Notes: generated by a model not told the origin, from the sequence alone. Positions 35,319 to 43,560 are shown, counted from the stretch's first letter. The stretch: 49,147 nt of DNA from Alphaproteobacteria bacterium (GCA_947465395.1 CANIAL010000015.1:1-49147), one strand, 5' to 3'. Translations and numbers: made by a program.

Positions 35319-35425
35319 CCCCCTCCTGCCTTCGCATCTTTCCCGCGCGCCCTCTTGAACAGAAGACGGGCGGCGGGATGCCGCCCCTTCCGGGCGCATT
35401 GCACCAGATGGGGAAGGCTGGTCTG
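35319..35425 (-). repeat. Dispersed double-hairpin intergenic element, copy 3 (inverted relative to copy 2)
   Basis: Read on the minus strand this has GGCATCCCGCCGCCCGTCTT ... AAGAGGGCGCGCGGGAAAGATGC, then GCAGGAGGGGG ending at the phaA start. It matches copy 2 at nearly every position over ~63 bases. The first hairpin (toward 35425) is eroded: CCTTCCCC and GGAAGGGG remain recognisable. Together copies 2 and 3 form an inverted pair around phaB and phaA. Confidence 0.75.
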
Positions 35426-35435
35426 TGTTTGCCAC

Positions 35436-35445
35436 TTTGCGCAAA
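35436..35445. promoter_or_regulatory. Palindrome in the phaA-phaR divergent region (possible PhaR operator)
   Basis: TTTGCGCAAA is a perfect 10-bp palindrome, with a further TTTGCC six bases upstream and a CTGC-N4-GCAA dyad near 35533-35544. PhaR repressors of alphaproteobacteria are known to bind TGC/GCA dyads upstream of phasin and phaR genes. Most of the remaining divergent region (35446-35625) shows no other clear signal. Confidence 0.35.
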
Positions 35446-35625
35446 ATGCCGCGAATGCGAGGCGCGGTAAACGACAATGAATCGCCTTGATCCCCCAAGA
35501 CGTTAGGCCGTGAGCAGCCGCACTTTTTCATGCTGCACCTGCAAAAATTCGCTGGACAGGGGGCTTTCCCGGATGTTTGCTGCCGGCTTCGGGTCTTTGG
35601 GCCGCGTTCAGGGGTGAGGCGTATC

Positions 35626-36201
35626 GTGTCGGACAAGACAAAGGGCGATGACGGTCCGGTGGTGATCAAGAAATACGCCAACCGCCGCCTCTACAACACC
35701 CAGACATCATCCTATGTCACGCTCGACCATCTGGCGGCGATGGTGAAGGAAGGTACCGAGTTCGAGGTGCAGGACGCCCGCACCGGCGAGGACATCACCC
35801 GCAGCGTGCTGACCCAGATCATTTTCGAGGAAGAGGCCAAGGGCCAGAATCTCCTGCCCATCAAATTCCTGCGCCAGCTCATCCGCTTTTACGGCGACAG
35901 CCTTCAGGCCTTCGTGCCGGGTTACCTGGACATGAGCATGGACAGCTTCACCAAGAACCAGGGCGCCATGCGCGACCGCATTGCCGAGGCCATGGGCGGC
36001 GGCAACCAGATGGTGGAAAACCTCACCCGCCAGAACCTGGCCATGTTTGAAAAGGCCATGGCCATGTTCACGCCCTTTGCGCCGGGCCGGGGCCGCGAAG
36101 AGGAACGCAAATCCCCCGCCGGAGGCGAGGATATCGCAGATCTGAAGGAAGAAATGGAAGCGATGCGCCGCCAGCTGGCCGAACTGGCCGGGAAGAAGTA
36201 G
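35626..36201 (+). CDS. phaR: Polyhydroxyalkanoate synthesis repressor PhaR
   Basis: PhaR binds PHB granules and represses phasin and its own gene when no PHB is present. The 191-residue protein has the N-terminal PHB/PHA accumulation regulator DNA-binding domain (VVIKKYANRRLYNTQTSSYVTLDHLAAMVKEGTEFEVQDARTGEDITRSVLTQIIFEEE), then the PhaR C-terminal domain (FLRQLIRFYGDSLQAFVPGYLDMSMDSF) and a polar helical end (DLKEEMEAMRRQLAELAGKK). GTG 35626 (VSDKTKGDD) with an upstream GTGAGG is the likely start; the longer frame lacks support. It is divergent from phaA, which fits joint regulation. Confidence 0.94.
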   Translation: MSDKTKGDDGPVVIKKYANRRLYNTQTSSYVTLDHLAAMVKEGTEFEVQDARTGEDITRSVLTQIIFEEEAKGQNLLPIKFLRQLIRFYGDSLQAFVPGYLDMSMDSFTKNQGAMRDRIAEAMGGGNQMVENLTRQNLAMFEKAMAMFTPFAPGRGREEERKSPAGGEDIADLKEEMEAMRRQLAELAGKK

Positions 36202-36251
36202 CGGCGGAGCGACGGCCCGGCACAGCCGACAGGCCGCGCGACCAAAAAAAA

Positions 36252-37937
36252 CTACTTGGCCCAGCTTGGGTCGAGCACCGGGCTGCCGAAATGGAAGCCC
36301 TGGAAATAATCCACGCCCATGCTTTCCAGCAAGGCAGCGTCTTCGTCCGAACTGACCCATTCGGCCACGGTCTTCATGTCCAGATTCTGGGCCAGGCCCA
36401 CCAGCGTGCGAACAAAGACCTGGTTTTCCGGATTGGCCTTCAGGTTTTCGATATAGAAGCCGTCAATCTTGACCGTATCCACCTTCAGGCGCTGCAGGTT
36501 GCGGAAGGACGTATAGCCCGCGCCGAAATCGTCAATCGCCACCCGCGCGCCCAGTTCGTGCAGGCGGGTGACAAAACGGGCATTCTCCTCGAAATGCTCC
36601 AGCGCCGCGGTTTCGGTCAATTCCACCAGCAACCGGTTCGCCACATCGCCATTGGCGGCGACATAATCCACGAAGCTTTGCAGCCAGGCGCCGTCGCTGC
36701 CCGCCGTGCCGGAGACATTCACCGCCAGCGTGATGCCCGGATGAGCGCGAAGTTGGGCGATGGCGGTTTCCAGCGCGAAACGGTCCACCAGATGCACGAT
36801 GCCCATCTGTTCGGCGGCAGGCACGAAATAGCCCGCATTCATCACCTGGCCGTCTTCCTTGATCAGGCGCAGCAGGCATTCGTAATGGCTGGTCTGGCGC
36901 GATCCGGCCGCAATGATGGGCTGATAGGCCAGCGCCAGGCGGCCATCGCGCAGCGCCGTCATGGTTTCGTCCGCCACGCTCATCAGGCGCAGGCGCGCGC
37001 CTTCGCGCTGGGGCGATTCCTCGTACACCGCAAAGCCGTCACGGCCCGAAACCCGGGCCTTTTCCAGTGCCTGTTCGGCGCGCAGCATGGCTTCCTGGCT
37101 GGATTCGGCGCCTTCGGGCAGCCACACCGCGCCGACAGATGAGGTTGCCGAGACGATGCCATAACGCGTTTCAATCAGCGCATCGCGCACCGCGGCGCGC
37201 AGGCGCCCGGCCACGACCTCGATTTCCGCTTCCTTGCAGTTGCGCAGCAGCACGCCGAACTTGTTGCCCGCCGTGCGGCCGATCACGTCGCTGGCGCGCA
37301 GCGATTTTGCCAGGCGTTCGCCCACGCCCACGATCACTTCATCGCCCGCGTCAAAACCAAAGCCGTCATTGATCATGGCCAGCCGGTCAATGGAGGCGAC
37401 CAGGAAGGCGCAGTGGCGGCTTTCCGACTTGGCATGCTCGATGGCCAGCGCCAGCTCGGCGGGCAGCGAATTGCGGTTGAGATGGCCAGTGAGTTCGTCG
37501 CGGTTGGCGAGATAAGTGAGGCGCTGCAGTTCGCGCTGCTTTTCGGTGGTGTCGCGCAGCGCGCCGATCAGCCGTTCGGTCTTGCCGTCGGCGCCGGGCA
37601 CGCGCGTACCGACAAAGGTATAACCCACCGCGCCCAGCGCCGAGGCGATTTCCAGGTTGATCTCGAATTGCGAGGCATAGGGCGAGCGGCTTTCGATCAG
37701 CGCGCCCAGCATGTCGCGGTTTTCGCGCGTGACGCTGTCCAGGAAGGTCTGGGCGTGGCTGCGTTCCTTGCGGAAGGGCAGGATCTCCAGCGCGCCATCA
37801 AAGGCGATCTGGTCTTCCAGCACATTCCACTCCAGCAGCACTACGCCGCTGCCTTGCGCGGCCAGGCGCAGGCGCACGGTCTCGTGCGCAGCGTCCAGCG
37901 CGGCGAGCGGCTCTTTCTGCAAGGATGCTGTTTGCAC
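36252..37937 (-). CDS. EAL-domain c-di-GMP phosphodiesterase with degenerate GGDEF domain
   Basis: A ~561-residue signalling protein: a PAS-like N-terminal region (about 30-140), a GGDEF domain (about 150-300) and a C-terminal EAL domain (about 325-560). The GGDEF active site reads RTAGNKFGVLL instead of G-G-D/E-E-F, so cyclase activity is probably lost. EAL residues look intact: the E-x-L-x-R equivalent YECLLRL, AVNVSG, LVELTETAA, AIDDFGAGYTSF, KVDTVKIDG and AEWVSSDED. It thus likely degrades c-di-GMP. I place the start at GTG 37937 because AAGAAGG lies five bases upstream; the frame is open to TTG 37976. Convergent with phaR; it has no TM segment, so it is cytoplasmic. Confidence 0.88.
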   Translation of the reverse strand: MQTASLQKEPLAALDAAHETVRLRLAAQGSGVVLLEWNVLEDQIAFDGALEILPFRKERSHAQTFLDSVTRENRDMLGALIESRSPYASQFEINLEIASALGAVGYTFVGTRVPGADGKTERLIGALRDTTEKQRELQRLTYLANRDELTGHLNRNSLPAELALAIEHAKSESRHCAFLVASIDRLAMINDGFGFDAGDEVIVGVGERLAKSLRASDVIGRTAGNKFGVLLRNCKEAEIEVVAGRLRAAVRDALIETRYGIVSATSSVGAVWLPEGAESSQEAMLRAEQALEKARVSGRDGFAVYEESPQREGARLRLMSVADETMTALRDGRLALAYQPIIAAGSRQTSHYECLLRLIKEDGQVMNAGYFVPAAEQMGIVHLVDRFALETAIAQLRAHPGITLAVNVSGTAGSDGAWLQSFVDYVAANGDVANRLLVELTETAALEHFEENARFVTRLHELGARVAIDDFGAGYTSFRNLQRLKVDTVKIDGFYIENLKANPENQVFVRTLVGLAQNLDMKTVAEWVSSDEDAALLESMGVDYFQGFHFGSPVLDPSWAK

Positions 37938-38052
37938 GACCACCTTCTTGCCGGTTTCTCCGGCCCCCGGGCGCAACTATGGCAAGCCCGGCTTAAAAAA
38001 GCGGTAATCGCGGCGCGCTTTCGCGGCACCGGGTTTGCGTTGCTCGCCCCTT

Positions 38053-38394
38053 ATGAGGCCCATCGGTCCCACATCTTCTGGCTGGACAAGCGCCGCGCGC
38101 CATGCGGCGGTGGGTCCGCGCCTGCTTGAAAAAGCCTGCAATGCCAGTGGCTTGGGAACCGGCTCCCGCGACGACACCCCGCCCTGGGAGCCGGCAGGCC
38201 CGCAAATTCAAGACAAAATGGACGCCCCGGCCAGCGCAGCGCATGTGCCATTCCGGCACGCCCAGCGTCTCACTTCGGCTTTCGTGGCGCAGCTTCTGGG
38301 CCAGGTGCTGCCGGATCACGAGCGCAAGCTGGTGGCGACGCCTTACGAAGACGAACCGCAGGGTGTCGCCTTGCTATGTGATCGCAGGTTTTAG
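38053..38394 (+). CDS. Possible small hypothetical protein
   Basis: An open frame of 113 codons whose last 58 residues, from ATG 38218 (MDAPASAAHVPFRHAQRLT), contain TSAFVAQLLGQVLPDHERK, which looks like genuine protein sequence of the kind seen in short alphaproteobacterial proteins with an FVAQL core. The upstream part is Pro/Ser-rich and less convincing, so ATG 38218 may be the true start. It overlaps the 3' end of the convergent membrane gene by 21 bases. No function recognised, and no good ribosome-binding site is visible at either start. Confidence 0.4.
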   Translation: MRPIGPTSSGWTSAARHAAVGPRLLEKACNASGLGTGSRDDTPPWEPAGPQIQDKMDAPASAAHVPFRHAQRLTSAFVAQLLGQVLPDHERKLVATPYEDEPQGVALLCDRRF

Positions 38395-38922
38395 CCGTAC
38401 CAAGCCGCGCGTCAGTGCCAGAAGCGATGCGGCGAAAAAAAGCGCGGCCGCATTGACGCCGCTGTCCAGCAGCGCCAGCCCGCCGTCCAGCAGCATGAAG
38501 CTTCCCAGCAGCACCAGAGGCAGCATCGGCCAGAATGAAAAAGGCGCGATGCATGCCACCGCGAACATCACCGGGATTAGGGAATAGATCGCCTCGCCCG
38601 TGATGGTGGAAGCAAGGCCGCAGCCCAGCGCCACTACCAAAGCAATGGCGGCGATGGTCTGTGGTATCGGCCGCGACAGGCGGGCAAAACTGCCAAGGCC
38701 GAGCGCGGCGGCGGCAAGGCTCACCGCCATCAGCATGGAGGCCAGCGCAAGCTGCGGGAAGCCGGGCATCGCCATCATGGCAATAGCGGGCGCCGCGAAC
38801 AGGGCCGCGGCAAAGCGCATATGCAGCCGCACAAAACCCGTGAGATCGCGCGCCTGGACCCAGGCACCGATGGCGCCCACCATCAGCGCCAGCCCGCACC
38901 AATTGGCAGGCGACACGGTCAA
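38374..38922 (-). CDS. Hypothetical polytopic membrane protein downstream of acnA
   Basis: A 182-residue, strongly hydrophobic protein with about six membrane segments (WCGLALMVGAIGAWV, FAAALFAAPAIAMMAM, LASMLMAVSLAAAALGL, TIAAIALVVALGCGLAS, VMFAVACIAPFSFWPMLPLVLLGSFMLLD and NAAALFFAASLLALTRG). No family recognised. It starts three bases after the acnA stop with a TTG (or GTG 38916), so it probably relies on coupling with acnA translation. Its position suggests co-transcription, but a role linked to aconitase is not implied. Confidence 0.72.
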   Translation of the reverse strand: MTVSPANWCGLALMVGAIGAWVQARDLTGFVRLHMRFAAALFAAPAIAMMAMPGFPQLALASMLMAVSLAAAALGLGSFARLSRPIPQTIAAIALVVALGCGLASTITGEAIYSLIPVMFAVACIAPFSFWPMLPLVLLGSFMLLDGGLALLDSGVNAAALFFAASLLALTRGLVRLKPAIT

Positions 38923-38925
38923 GCG

Positions 38926-41643
38926 TCAGGCCGCCAGCAAATTGCGCAGCACGTAAGGCAGGATGCCGCCATTGTTGAAATAGGCGACTTCGTCCGCCGT
39001 CAGGATCATCAGCACGATAGGCAGGACCGCAGTCTTGCCATCGGGGTAACGGATGGTGGCGTTCACCTTCATGCGCGGCGTCAGCTTGCCGTCCAGGCCG
39101 GGAATATCCACCACCTCGCGGCCGGTGAAGCCGTAATCCTTGCGGGACTTGCCCGGCTCGAAGCAGAAGGGCGCAACGCCCATGCCGATCAGGTTCGAGC
39201 GGTGAATGCGCTCAAAGCTTTCGGTGATGACGGCGCGCACGCCCAGGAGCTTGGGGCCCTTGGCGGCCCAGTCGCGGGACGAGCCGGTGCCATATTCCTT
39301 GCCGCCGATCACGATGGTGTCGCGGCCCGCCTTTTTGTACGCCTGCGCCGCGTCAAAGATGGACATGGCCTGGCCCGCACCATTCACATCGTCATAATAA
39401 ATGGTGTTGCCGCCCTCCTTGCCGTCCATCATCTCGTTCCTGATGCGGATATTGGCGAAGGTGCCGCGCTCCATCACTTCATGGTTGCCGCGGCGCGAGC
39501 CATAGGAATTGAAATCCTTCTGCGCGATCTGGCGTTCCGACAGATAAAGCCCGCCCGGCGCGCTGGGCTTGATGTTGCCGGCCGGTGAAATGTGGTCGGT
39601 GGTGATGGAATCGCCGAACAGGGCGAGCACGCGGGCATCGGAAATGGGCCGCACGGGCTTGGGCTTGATGCCCATGCCGTCGAAATAGGGCGGGTTCTTC
39701 ACATAGGTGGAAGCCATGTCCCACTGATAGGTCTGGCCCTTGATCAGCTTGACCTTGCGCCAGTTGGCATCGCCCTTGAAGACATCGCCATAACGCTTCT
39801 TGAAGCTGGCGGCCGTCACGGCCTTCCTGATGGTGGCGGAGATTTCCTTCGGGGAGGGCCAGATGTCCTTCAGATAGACCGGCTCATTGTTCTTGTCATA
39901 GCCCACCGGTTCCTTGGTCAGGTCCAGATTGACCGAACCGGCCAGCGCATAGGCCACCACCAGCATGGGCGAGGCCAGGTAGTTGGCGCGCACCTGCGGA
40001 TGCACCCGGCCTTCGAAATTGCGGTTGCCGGAAATCACGGCTGCGGCCACCAGATCGGCATCGGTCACCGCCTTGGCGACATTGTCCGGCAGCGGGCCGG
40101 AATTGCCGATGCAGGTGGTGCAGCCATAACCGGCAAGCGTGAAGCCCAATTTGTCGAGCGCCTTATCGAGGCCCGCCTTCTTCAGATAATCCGTGACAAC
40201 CTGCGAGCCGGGCGCCAGCGAAGTCTTCACCCAGGGACGCGTCTTCAACCCGCGCGCCACGGCCTTCTGCGCCACAAGCCCCGCCCCGATCATTACATTG
40301 GGGTTGGAGGTGTTGGTGCAGGAGGTGATGGCGGCGATCACCACATCGCCATGGCCGATGGAATGTTCGCTGCCTTCCAGGCGGGCGCGCTTGTTGGCGT
40401 CGTCTTCCTTCTTGAAGGTGGTCATGAGGCTTTGCGCGAAATTGGTGGCGATGTCCGACAGGGCCACGCGGTCCTGCGGGCGCATGGGGCCGGCCATGGA
40501 CGGCTCCACCGTGTTCATGTCCAGGGACAGCGTGTCGGTGAAGACCGGATCGGCGCTCTTGGGGGTGCGGAACAGGCCCTGCGCCTTGGCGTATTTTTCC
40601 ACCAGCGCCACGCGGGGCGCCTTGCGGGCGGTGTTCTTCAAAAAGCGCACGGTTTCTGCATCCACCGGGAAGAAGCCGCAGGTGGCGCCATATTCGGGGG
40701 CCATGTTGGCAAGCGTGGCGCGGTCTTCCAGCGACAATTCATCCAGGCCCGGGCCGTAATATTCCACGAACTTGCCCACCACGCCCTTCTTTCGCAGCAT
40801 CTGCGTGACGGTCAGCACAAGATCGGTGGCGGTGACGCCTTCGCGCAATTTGCCCGTCAGCTTGAAGCCGATGATTTCGGGGATCAGCATGGAGATGGGC
40901 TGACCCAGCATGGCCGCTTCCGCCTCGATCCCGCCCACGCCCCAGCCCAGAACAGCCAGGCCATTGATCATGGTGGTGTGGCTGTCGGTGCCGACCACCG
41001 TGTCGGGAAAGGCCATTTCCACGGTCTTTTTTGTCTTTTCGTCTTTCTGCTTCCGCACCCATACCGTTTCGGCCAGGTACTCCAGATTGACCTGGTGGCA
41101 GATGCCGGTGCCGGGCGGCACCACGCGGAAATTCGCGAAGGCCTGCTGGCCCCAGCGCAGGAACTGGTAGCGTTCCTGGTTGCGCTGATATTCGACTTCG
41201 ACATTCTTCTTGAAGGAATCCTTCTGGCCGAAATTGTCGATCATCACGCTGTGGTCGATCACCAGATCCACTTCCGCCAGCGGATTGATCTTTTCCGGGT
41301 TGCCGCCCAGATTCTTCATGGCATCGCGCATGGCGGCCAGATCCACCACCGCGGGCACGCCGGTCAGGTCCTGCATCAAGACGCGCGCGGGGCGGAAGGC
41401 GATTTCGCGGTCGCTGCTCTTGTTCTTCAGCCAGCCGGCAATGGCCTGGATGTCGGACTTGGTGACGGTGCGTCCGTCTTCATGGCGCAGCAGGTTTTCC
41501 AGCAGCACCTTCATCGAATAGGGCAGCTTTGAAATCCCCTTCAGCCCGTTCTTCTCCGCCGCCGGGAGCGAGAAATAGACGTAAGACTTGGCTCCCACTT
41601 TCAGGATTTTGCGGGACTTGAAGCTGTCGGGGTGCTGGGTCAC
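38926..41643 (-). CDS. acnA: Aconitate hydratase A
   Basis: Aconitase interconverts citrate and isocitrate through a [4Fe-4S] cluster. The 905-residue protein starts at GTG 41643 (VTQHPDSFKSRKIL) with AAGG upstream, and shows FRPARVLMQDLTGVPAVVDLAAMRDA, DHSVMIDNFG, GTGICHQVNLEYLA, DTVVGTDSHTTMINGLAVLGWGVGGIEAE, the cluster ligands AITSCTNTSNP and GYGCTTCIGNSGPL, and the swivel-domain pieces FGDSITTDHISPAG, NSYGSRRGNHEVMERGTFANIRI and GGKEYGTGSSRDWAAKG. Length and motifs are those of AcnA/IRP1-type enzymes. The frame stays open far upstream, but that extension has no aconitase similarity. Confidence 0.97.
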   Translation of the reverse strand: MTQHPDSFKSRKILKVGAKSYVYFSLPAAEKNGLKGISKLPYSMKVLLENLLRHEDGRTVTKSDIQAIAGWLKNKSSDREIAFRPARVLMQDLTGVPAVVDLAAMRDAMKNLGGNPEKINPLAEVDLVIDHSVMIDNFGQKDSFKKNVEVEYQRNQERYQFLRWGQQAFANFRVVPPGTGICHQVNLEYLAETVWVRKQKDEKTKKTVEMAFPDTVVGTDSHTTMINGLAVLGWGVGGIEAEAAMLGQPISMLIPEIIGFKLTGKLREGVTATDLVLTVTQMLRKKGVVGKFVEYYGPGLDELSLEDRATLANMAPEYGATCGFFPVDAETVRFLKNTARKAPRVALVEKYAKAQGLFRTPKSADPVFTDTLSLDMNTVEPSMAGPMRPQDRVALSDIATNFAQSLMTTFKKEDDANKRARLEGSEHSIGHGDVVIAAITSCTNTSNPNVMIGAGLVAQKAVARGLKTRPWVKTSLAPGSQVVTDYLKKAGLDKALDKLGFTLAGYGCTTCIGNSGPLPDNVAKAVTDADLVAAAVISGNRNFEGRVHPQVRANYLASPMLVVAYALAGSVNLDLTKEPVGYDKNNEPVYLKDIWPSPKEISATIRKAVTAASFKKRYGDVFKGDANWRKVKLIKGQTYQWDMASTYVKNPPYFDGMGIKPKPVRPISDARVLALFGDSITTDHISPAGNIKPSAPGGLYLSERQIAQKDFNSYGSRRGNHEVMERGTFANIRIRNEMMDGKEGGNTIYYDDVNGAGQAMSIFDAAQAYKKAGRDTIVIGGKEYGTGSSRDWAAKGPKLLGVRAVITESFERIHRSNLIGMGVAPFCFEPGKSRKDYGFTGREVVDIPGLDGKLTPRMKVNATIRYPDGKTAVLPIVLMILTADEVAYFNNGGILPYVLRNLLAA

Positions 41644-41706
41644 GGGCGCGCCTTTTTGGCAGGTTTCGGCTGGGCCGGATTTAGTCAAAATCGACAACAA
41701 AAGATA

Positions 41707-41730
41707 GCGCTTTTGCCGCCGCAAAACCGC
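41707..41730. promoter_or_regulatory. Palindrome in the acnA upstream region
   Basis: TTTTGC-CGCC-GCAAAA (41711-41726), extended by GCGC/CCGC flanks to an imperfect 24-bp palindrome. It lies 64 bases upstream of the acnA start and about 106 bases from the DUF4908-like start, within the divergent promoter region. It could be an operator or a hairpin; no known regulator is recognised. Confidence 0.4.
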
Positions 41731-41835
41731 ATACCGGCTTAAAATCGCCTGATTCGCGGTGCATGATGTGCATGGAGGGAAAGGCTGAAAGCCAAGGCCA
41801 GCAAGGCCAGCATCAGCCGGGGCAGTGAGAAGACC

Positions 41836-42612
41836 GTGACGTTGCGTGAGGCCATCCCTGTCTGCCTGCTGCTTGCCCTGTCGCAAGCTGTCGCCGTGCC
41901 GCAGGCGCTGGCGCAGACAGACAGTTCCATGTCCGCGCGCCTTTCCGCCGAACGACTCAGCGATGTGCAGCCCGGCGAATACAATGCCGGGGACCAGGAT
42001 TTCATCCTGGGCGCCTATGGCGACAAATACCTGATGCGGCTGGGGCCGGGGCGTGAATGCTATGTGCTGTATGCCGACCGGGCGGGCCTGGGCGGGCGGG
42101 TGCTGAAATATGACAGCGGCGCCACCGCGCTTAAGGTGTCGGTATGGGGCGGCATCACGCTTTATACCCATGACGCGCCGGGCGGCATGCCGGCGACACG
42201 GGTGGGTGATCTGCCCGCCATGCCCCCCGCCGCGGTGACCGTGGCGCAGCTCAACGAAGCCCTGGCGGACGAGACCAGGCACCTGGCCTATATCGCCCGT
42301 TACACGCCCCGCTTCACCATGGACCCGGCCATACTGTCGGGCGATGACAGCGCCCATGCCCTGGCCTTTGACACCTTGATCAACACCGAAGCGGGGCTGG
42401 AAAAACTGCTGTCCACCAATGCCGGGCGCAATGCCGTCACCCGCCGCATCGACACGGTGCGCATCATCGAAGGCAGCAAGCCCACCATCCGCCTTTCGGG
42501 GCGGACCTTGCTGGTGAGCTTTGTGCCAGCCAACGGCCTGGCGGGCCGGGCCTCCAGCCGCGCCATCGCCTTTGCGCTGGGCAAGCTCCTGTCGGTGGAA
42601 CAGCCCGCTTAA
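41836..42612 (+). CDS. DUF4908-like secreted protein
   Basis: A 258-residue protein with a signal peptide (AIPVCLLLALSQAVAVPQALA then QTD). The central part resembles DUF4908, a family found mainly in Caulobacter-like alphaproteobacteria: PGEYNAGDQDFILGAYGDKYLMRLGPGRECYVLYADRAGLGGRVLKYDSGATALKVSVWGGITLYT. The remainder is mixed helix/strand with LVSFVPANGLAGRASSRAIAFALGKLL near the end. GTG 41836 is the start, with GAGAAGA upstream. The family's function is unknown; it probably acts in the periplasm. It is divergent from acnA. Confidence 0.72.
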   Translation: MTLREAIPVCLLLALSQAVAVPQALAQTDSSMSARLSAERLSDVQPGEYNAGDQDFILGAYGDKYLMRLGPGRECYVLYADRAGLGGRVLKYDSGATALKVSVWGGITLYTHDAPGGMPATRVGDLPAMPPAAVTVAQLNEALADETRHLAYIARYTPRFTMDPAILSGDDSAHALAFDTLINTEAGLEKLLSTNAGRNAVTRRIDTVRIIEGSKPTIRLSGRTLLVSFVPANGLAGRASSRAIAFALGKLLSVEQPA

Positions 42613-42669
42613 GACCTGATCGCCTGTCAATAAGCCGCGAATCGCAGTATTTTCGGGGCGATTGGGGGC

Positions 42670-43287
42670 ATGGTGGCGGTCACCGGCGACAGGGAGTTTC
42701 GGTCTGCCCGCGAGGCGCAAGCCTCCAGCGAAACCAGGCCTGTGTTGGCGCCCGCCTTGGCACCCATCCCGCACGCGGCGCTGGAAAGACTGGCGGCGCT
42801 GCATGGCGAAGCCTCGCAAAATGCCAACCTGATTTTCCTTCTTCGCAGCGCCGTTCCGGCGGCGGCGGGATTGATGCTGATGGGGGCAGCCCATCTGGCG
42901 CTGGGCGGCGGGCCCAGCATGGCGGGCGATTTCTTCTGGGCGCTGGCGCTGTTTGCCGGCATCGCCGCGCTTCTGGGCCTGGACCGTCTGCGCCAGCTGG
43001 CGGCACGCATCAGCGCGGGCGAGCATTGGGACCGGCTGGCCATCCGCCGCCTGGTGGATGATCTGTTCGCGGCCCAGCGCGTGCTGAGCCAGTCGCTTTT
43101 GTCAGGACTGCCCAAGAGCGCGAGCAAGGATGCCGCCATGGCGGCGCTGTCGGACTGGGCGGAGAAGAACAAGCCGGCGCTGGAGCGGACCGTCAGTTTC
43201 CTGGCGGCCCTGGAAACGTCGGGCGATCTGTCGATCGCCAAGCTCACGCTCGCCAACAGCCAGGTGCACAAGCTGGCTGATATCTAA
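42670..43287 (+). CDS. Hypothetical protein with two membrane segments
   Basis: A 205-residue protein with a soluble N-terminal part (about 1-55), two hydrophobic helices (SAVPAAAGLMLMGAAHLALGG and FFWALALFAGIAALLGL) and a C-terminal amphipathic helical domain (LRQLAARISAGEHWDRLAIRRLVDDLFAAQRVLSQSLL and on). The layout suggests an inner-membrane protein with both ends in the cytoplasm. It lies 57 bases after the DUF4908-like gene in the same direction, so an operon is plausible. No family recognised; codon use looks normal. Confidence 0.7.
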   Translation: MVAVTGDREFRSAREAQASSETRPVLAPALAPIPHAALERLAALHGEASQNANLIFLLRSAVPAAAGLMLMGAAHLALGGGPSMAGDFFWALALFAGIAALLGLDRLRQLAARISAGEHWDRLAIRRLVDDLFAAQRVLSQSLLSGLPKSASKDAAMAALSDWAEKNKPALERTVSFLAALETSGDLSIAKLTLANSQVHKLADI

Positions 43288-43340
43288 CCCCCATCCGTCA
43301 CAGCTCGGGTTTGCCAAGTGGCAAACACCTCGCTGCGACA

Positions 43341-43376
43341 CCTTCCCCCGTCGTTCGCTACGCTGACGGGGGAAGG
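43341..43376. terminator. Perfect 12-bp hairpin after the two-TM protein gene
   Basis: CCTTCCCCCGTC and GACGGGGGAAGG pair perfectly around a 12-base loop, 54 bases downstream of the stop at 43287. There is no T-tract, so it may be a processing or stabilising hairpin, or a relative of the dispersed elements, rather than a true terminator. Confidence 0.45.
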
Positions 43377-43440
43377 AAACACGTGTGCGCTAAGGGTCGC
43401 GCCGCGGGATGCGGCGCTCGTATCTTTCTTTATGAACACT

Positions 43441-43560
43441 CAGACCACCCTCCCCTTCGCGTGCGCAAGCACGCAGGAAGGGGAGGTGGCCGCAGCAACG
43501 CGAAACGCCGCGCATCTTTCGATGCGCGGCGCTGAGCAAAGTTGCGGAGGCCGGAGGGGT
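43441..43560 (+). repeat. Dispersed double-hairpin intergenic element, copy 4
   Basis: CAGACCACCCTCCCC, an inner hairpin GCGTGC-gca-AGCACGC-like core, GGGGAGGTGGCC, then a second stem CGCCGCGCATC/GATGCGCGGCG (43506-43531 region) and GGCCGGAGGGGT. It ends directly at the stop codon (43561-43563) of the minus-strand PilZ gene. Confidence 0.75.

Noticed and set aside
37990..38004. TTAA-N7-GTAA upstream of the EAL gene as a CtrA site
   Set aside because: One half-site deviates from consensus, so it is too weak to call without binding data.
39592..41532. 646-codon open frame antisense to acnA
   Set aside because: The translation is low-complexity (His/Gly/Arg-rich) and fully overlaps a perfect aconitase; a typical shadow frame.
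41644..43026. In-frame upstream extension of acnA by about 460 codons
   Set aside because: The frame is open by chance, overlaps two genes on the other strand and has no aconitase similarity; GTG 41643 with a ribosome-binding site gives the normal AcnA length.
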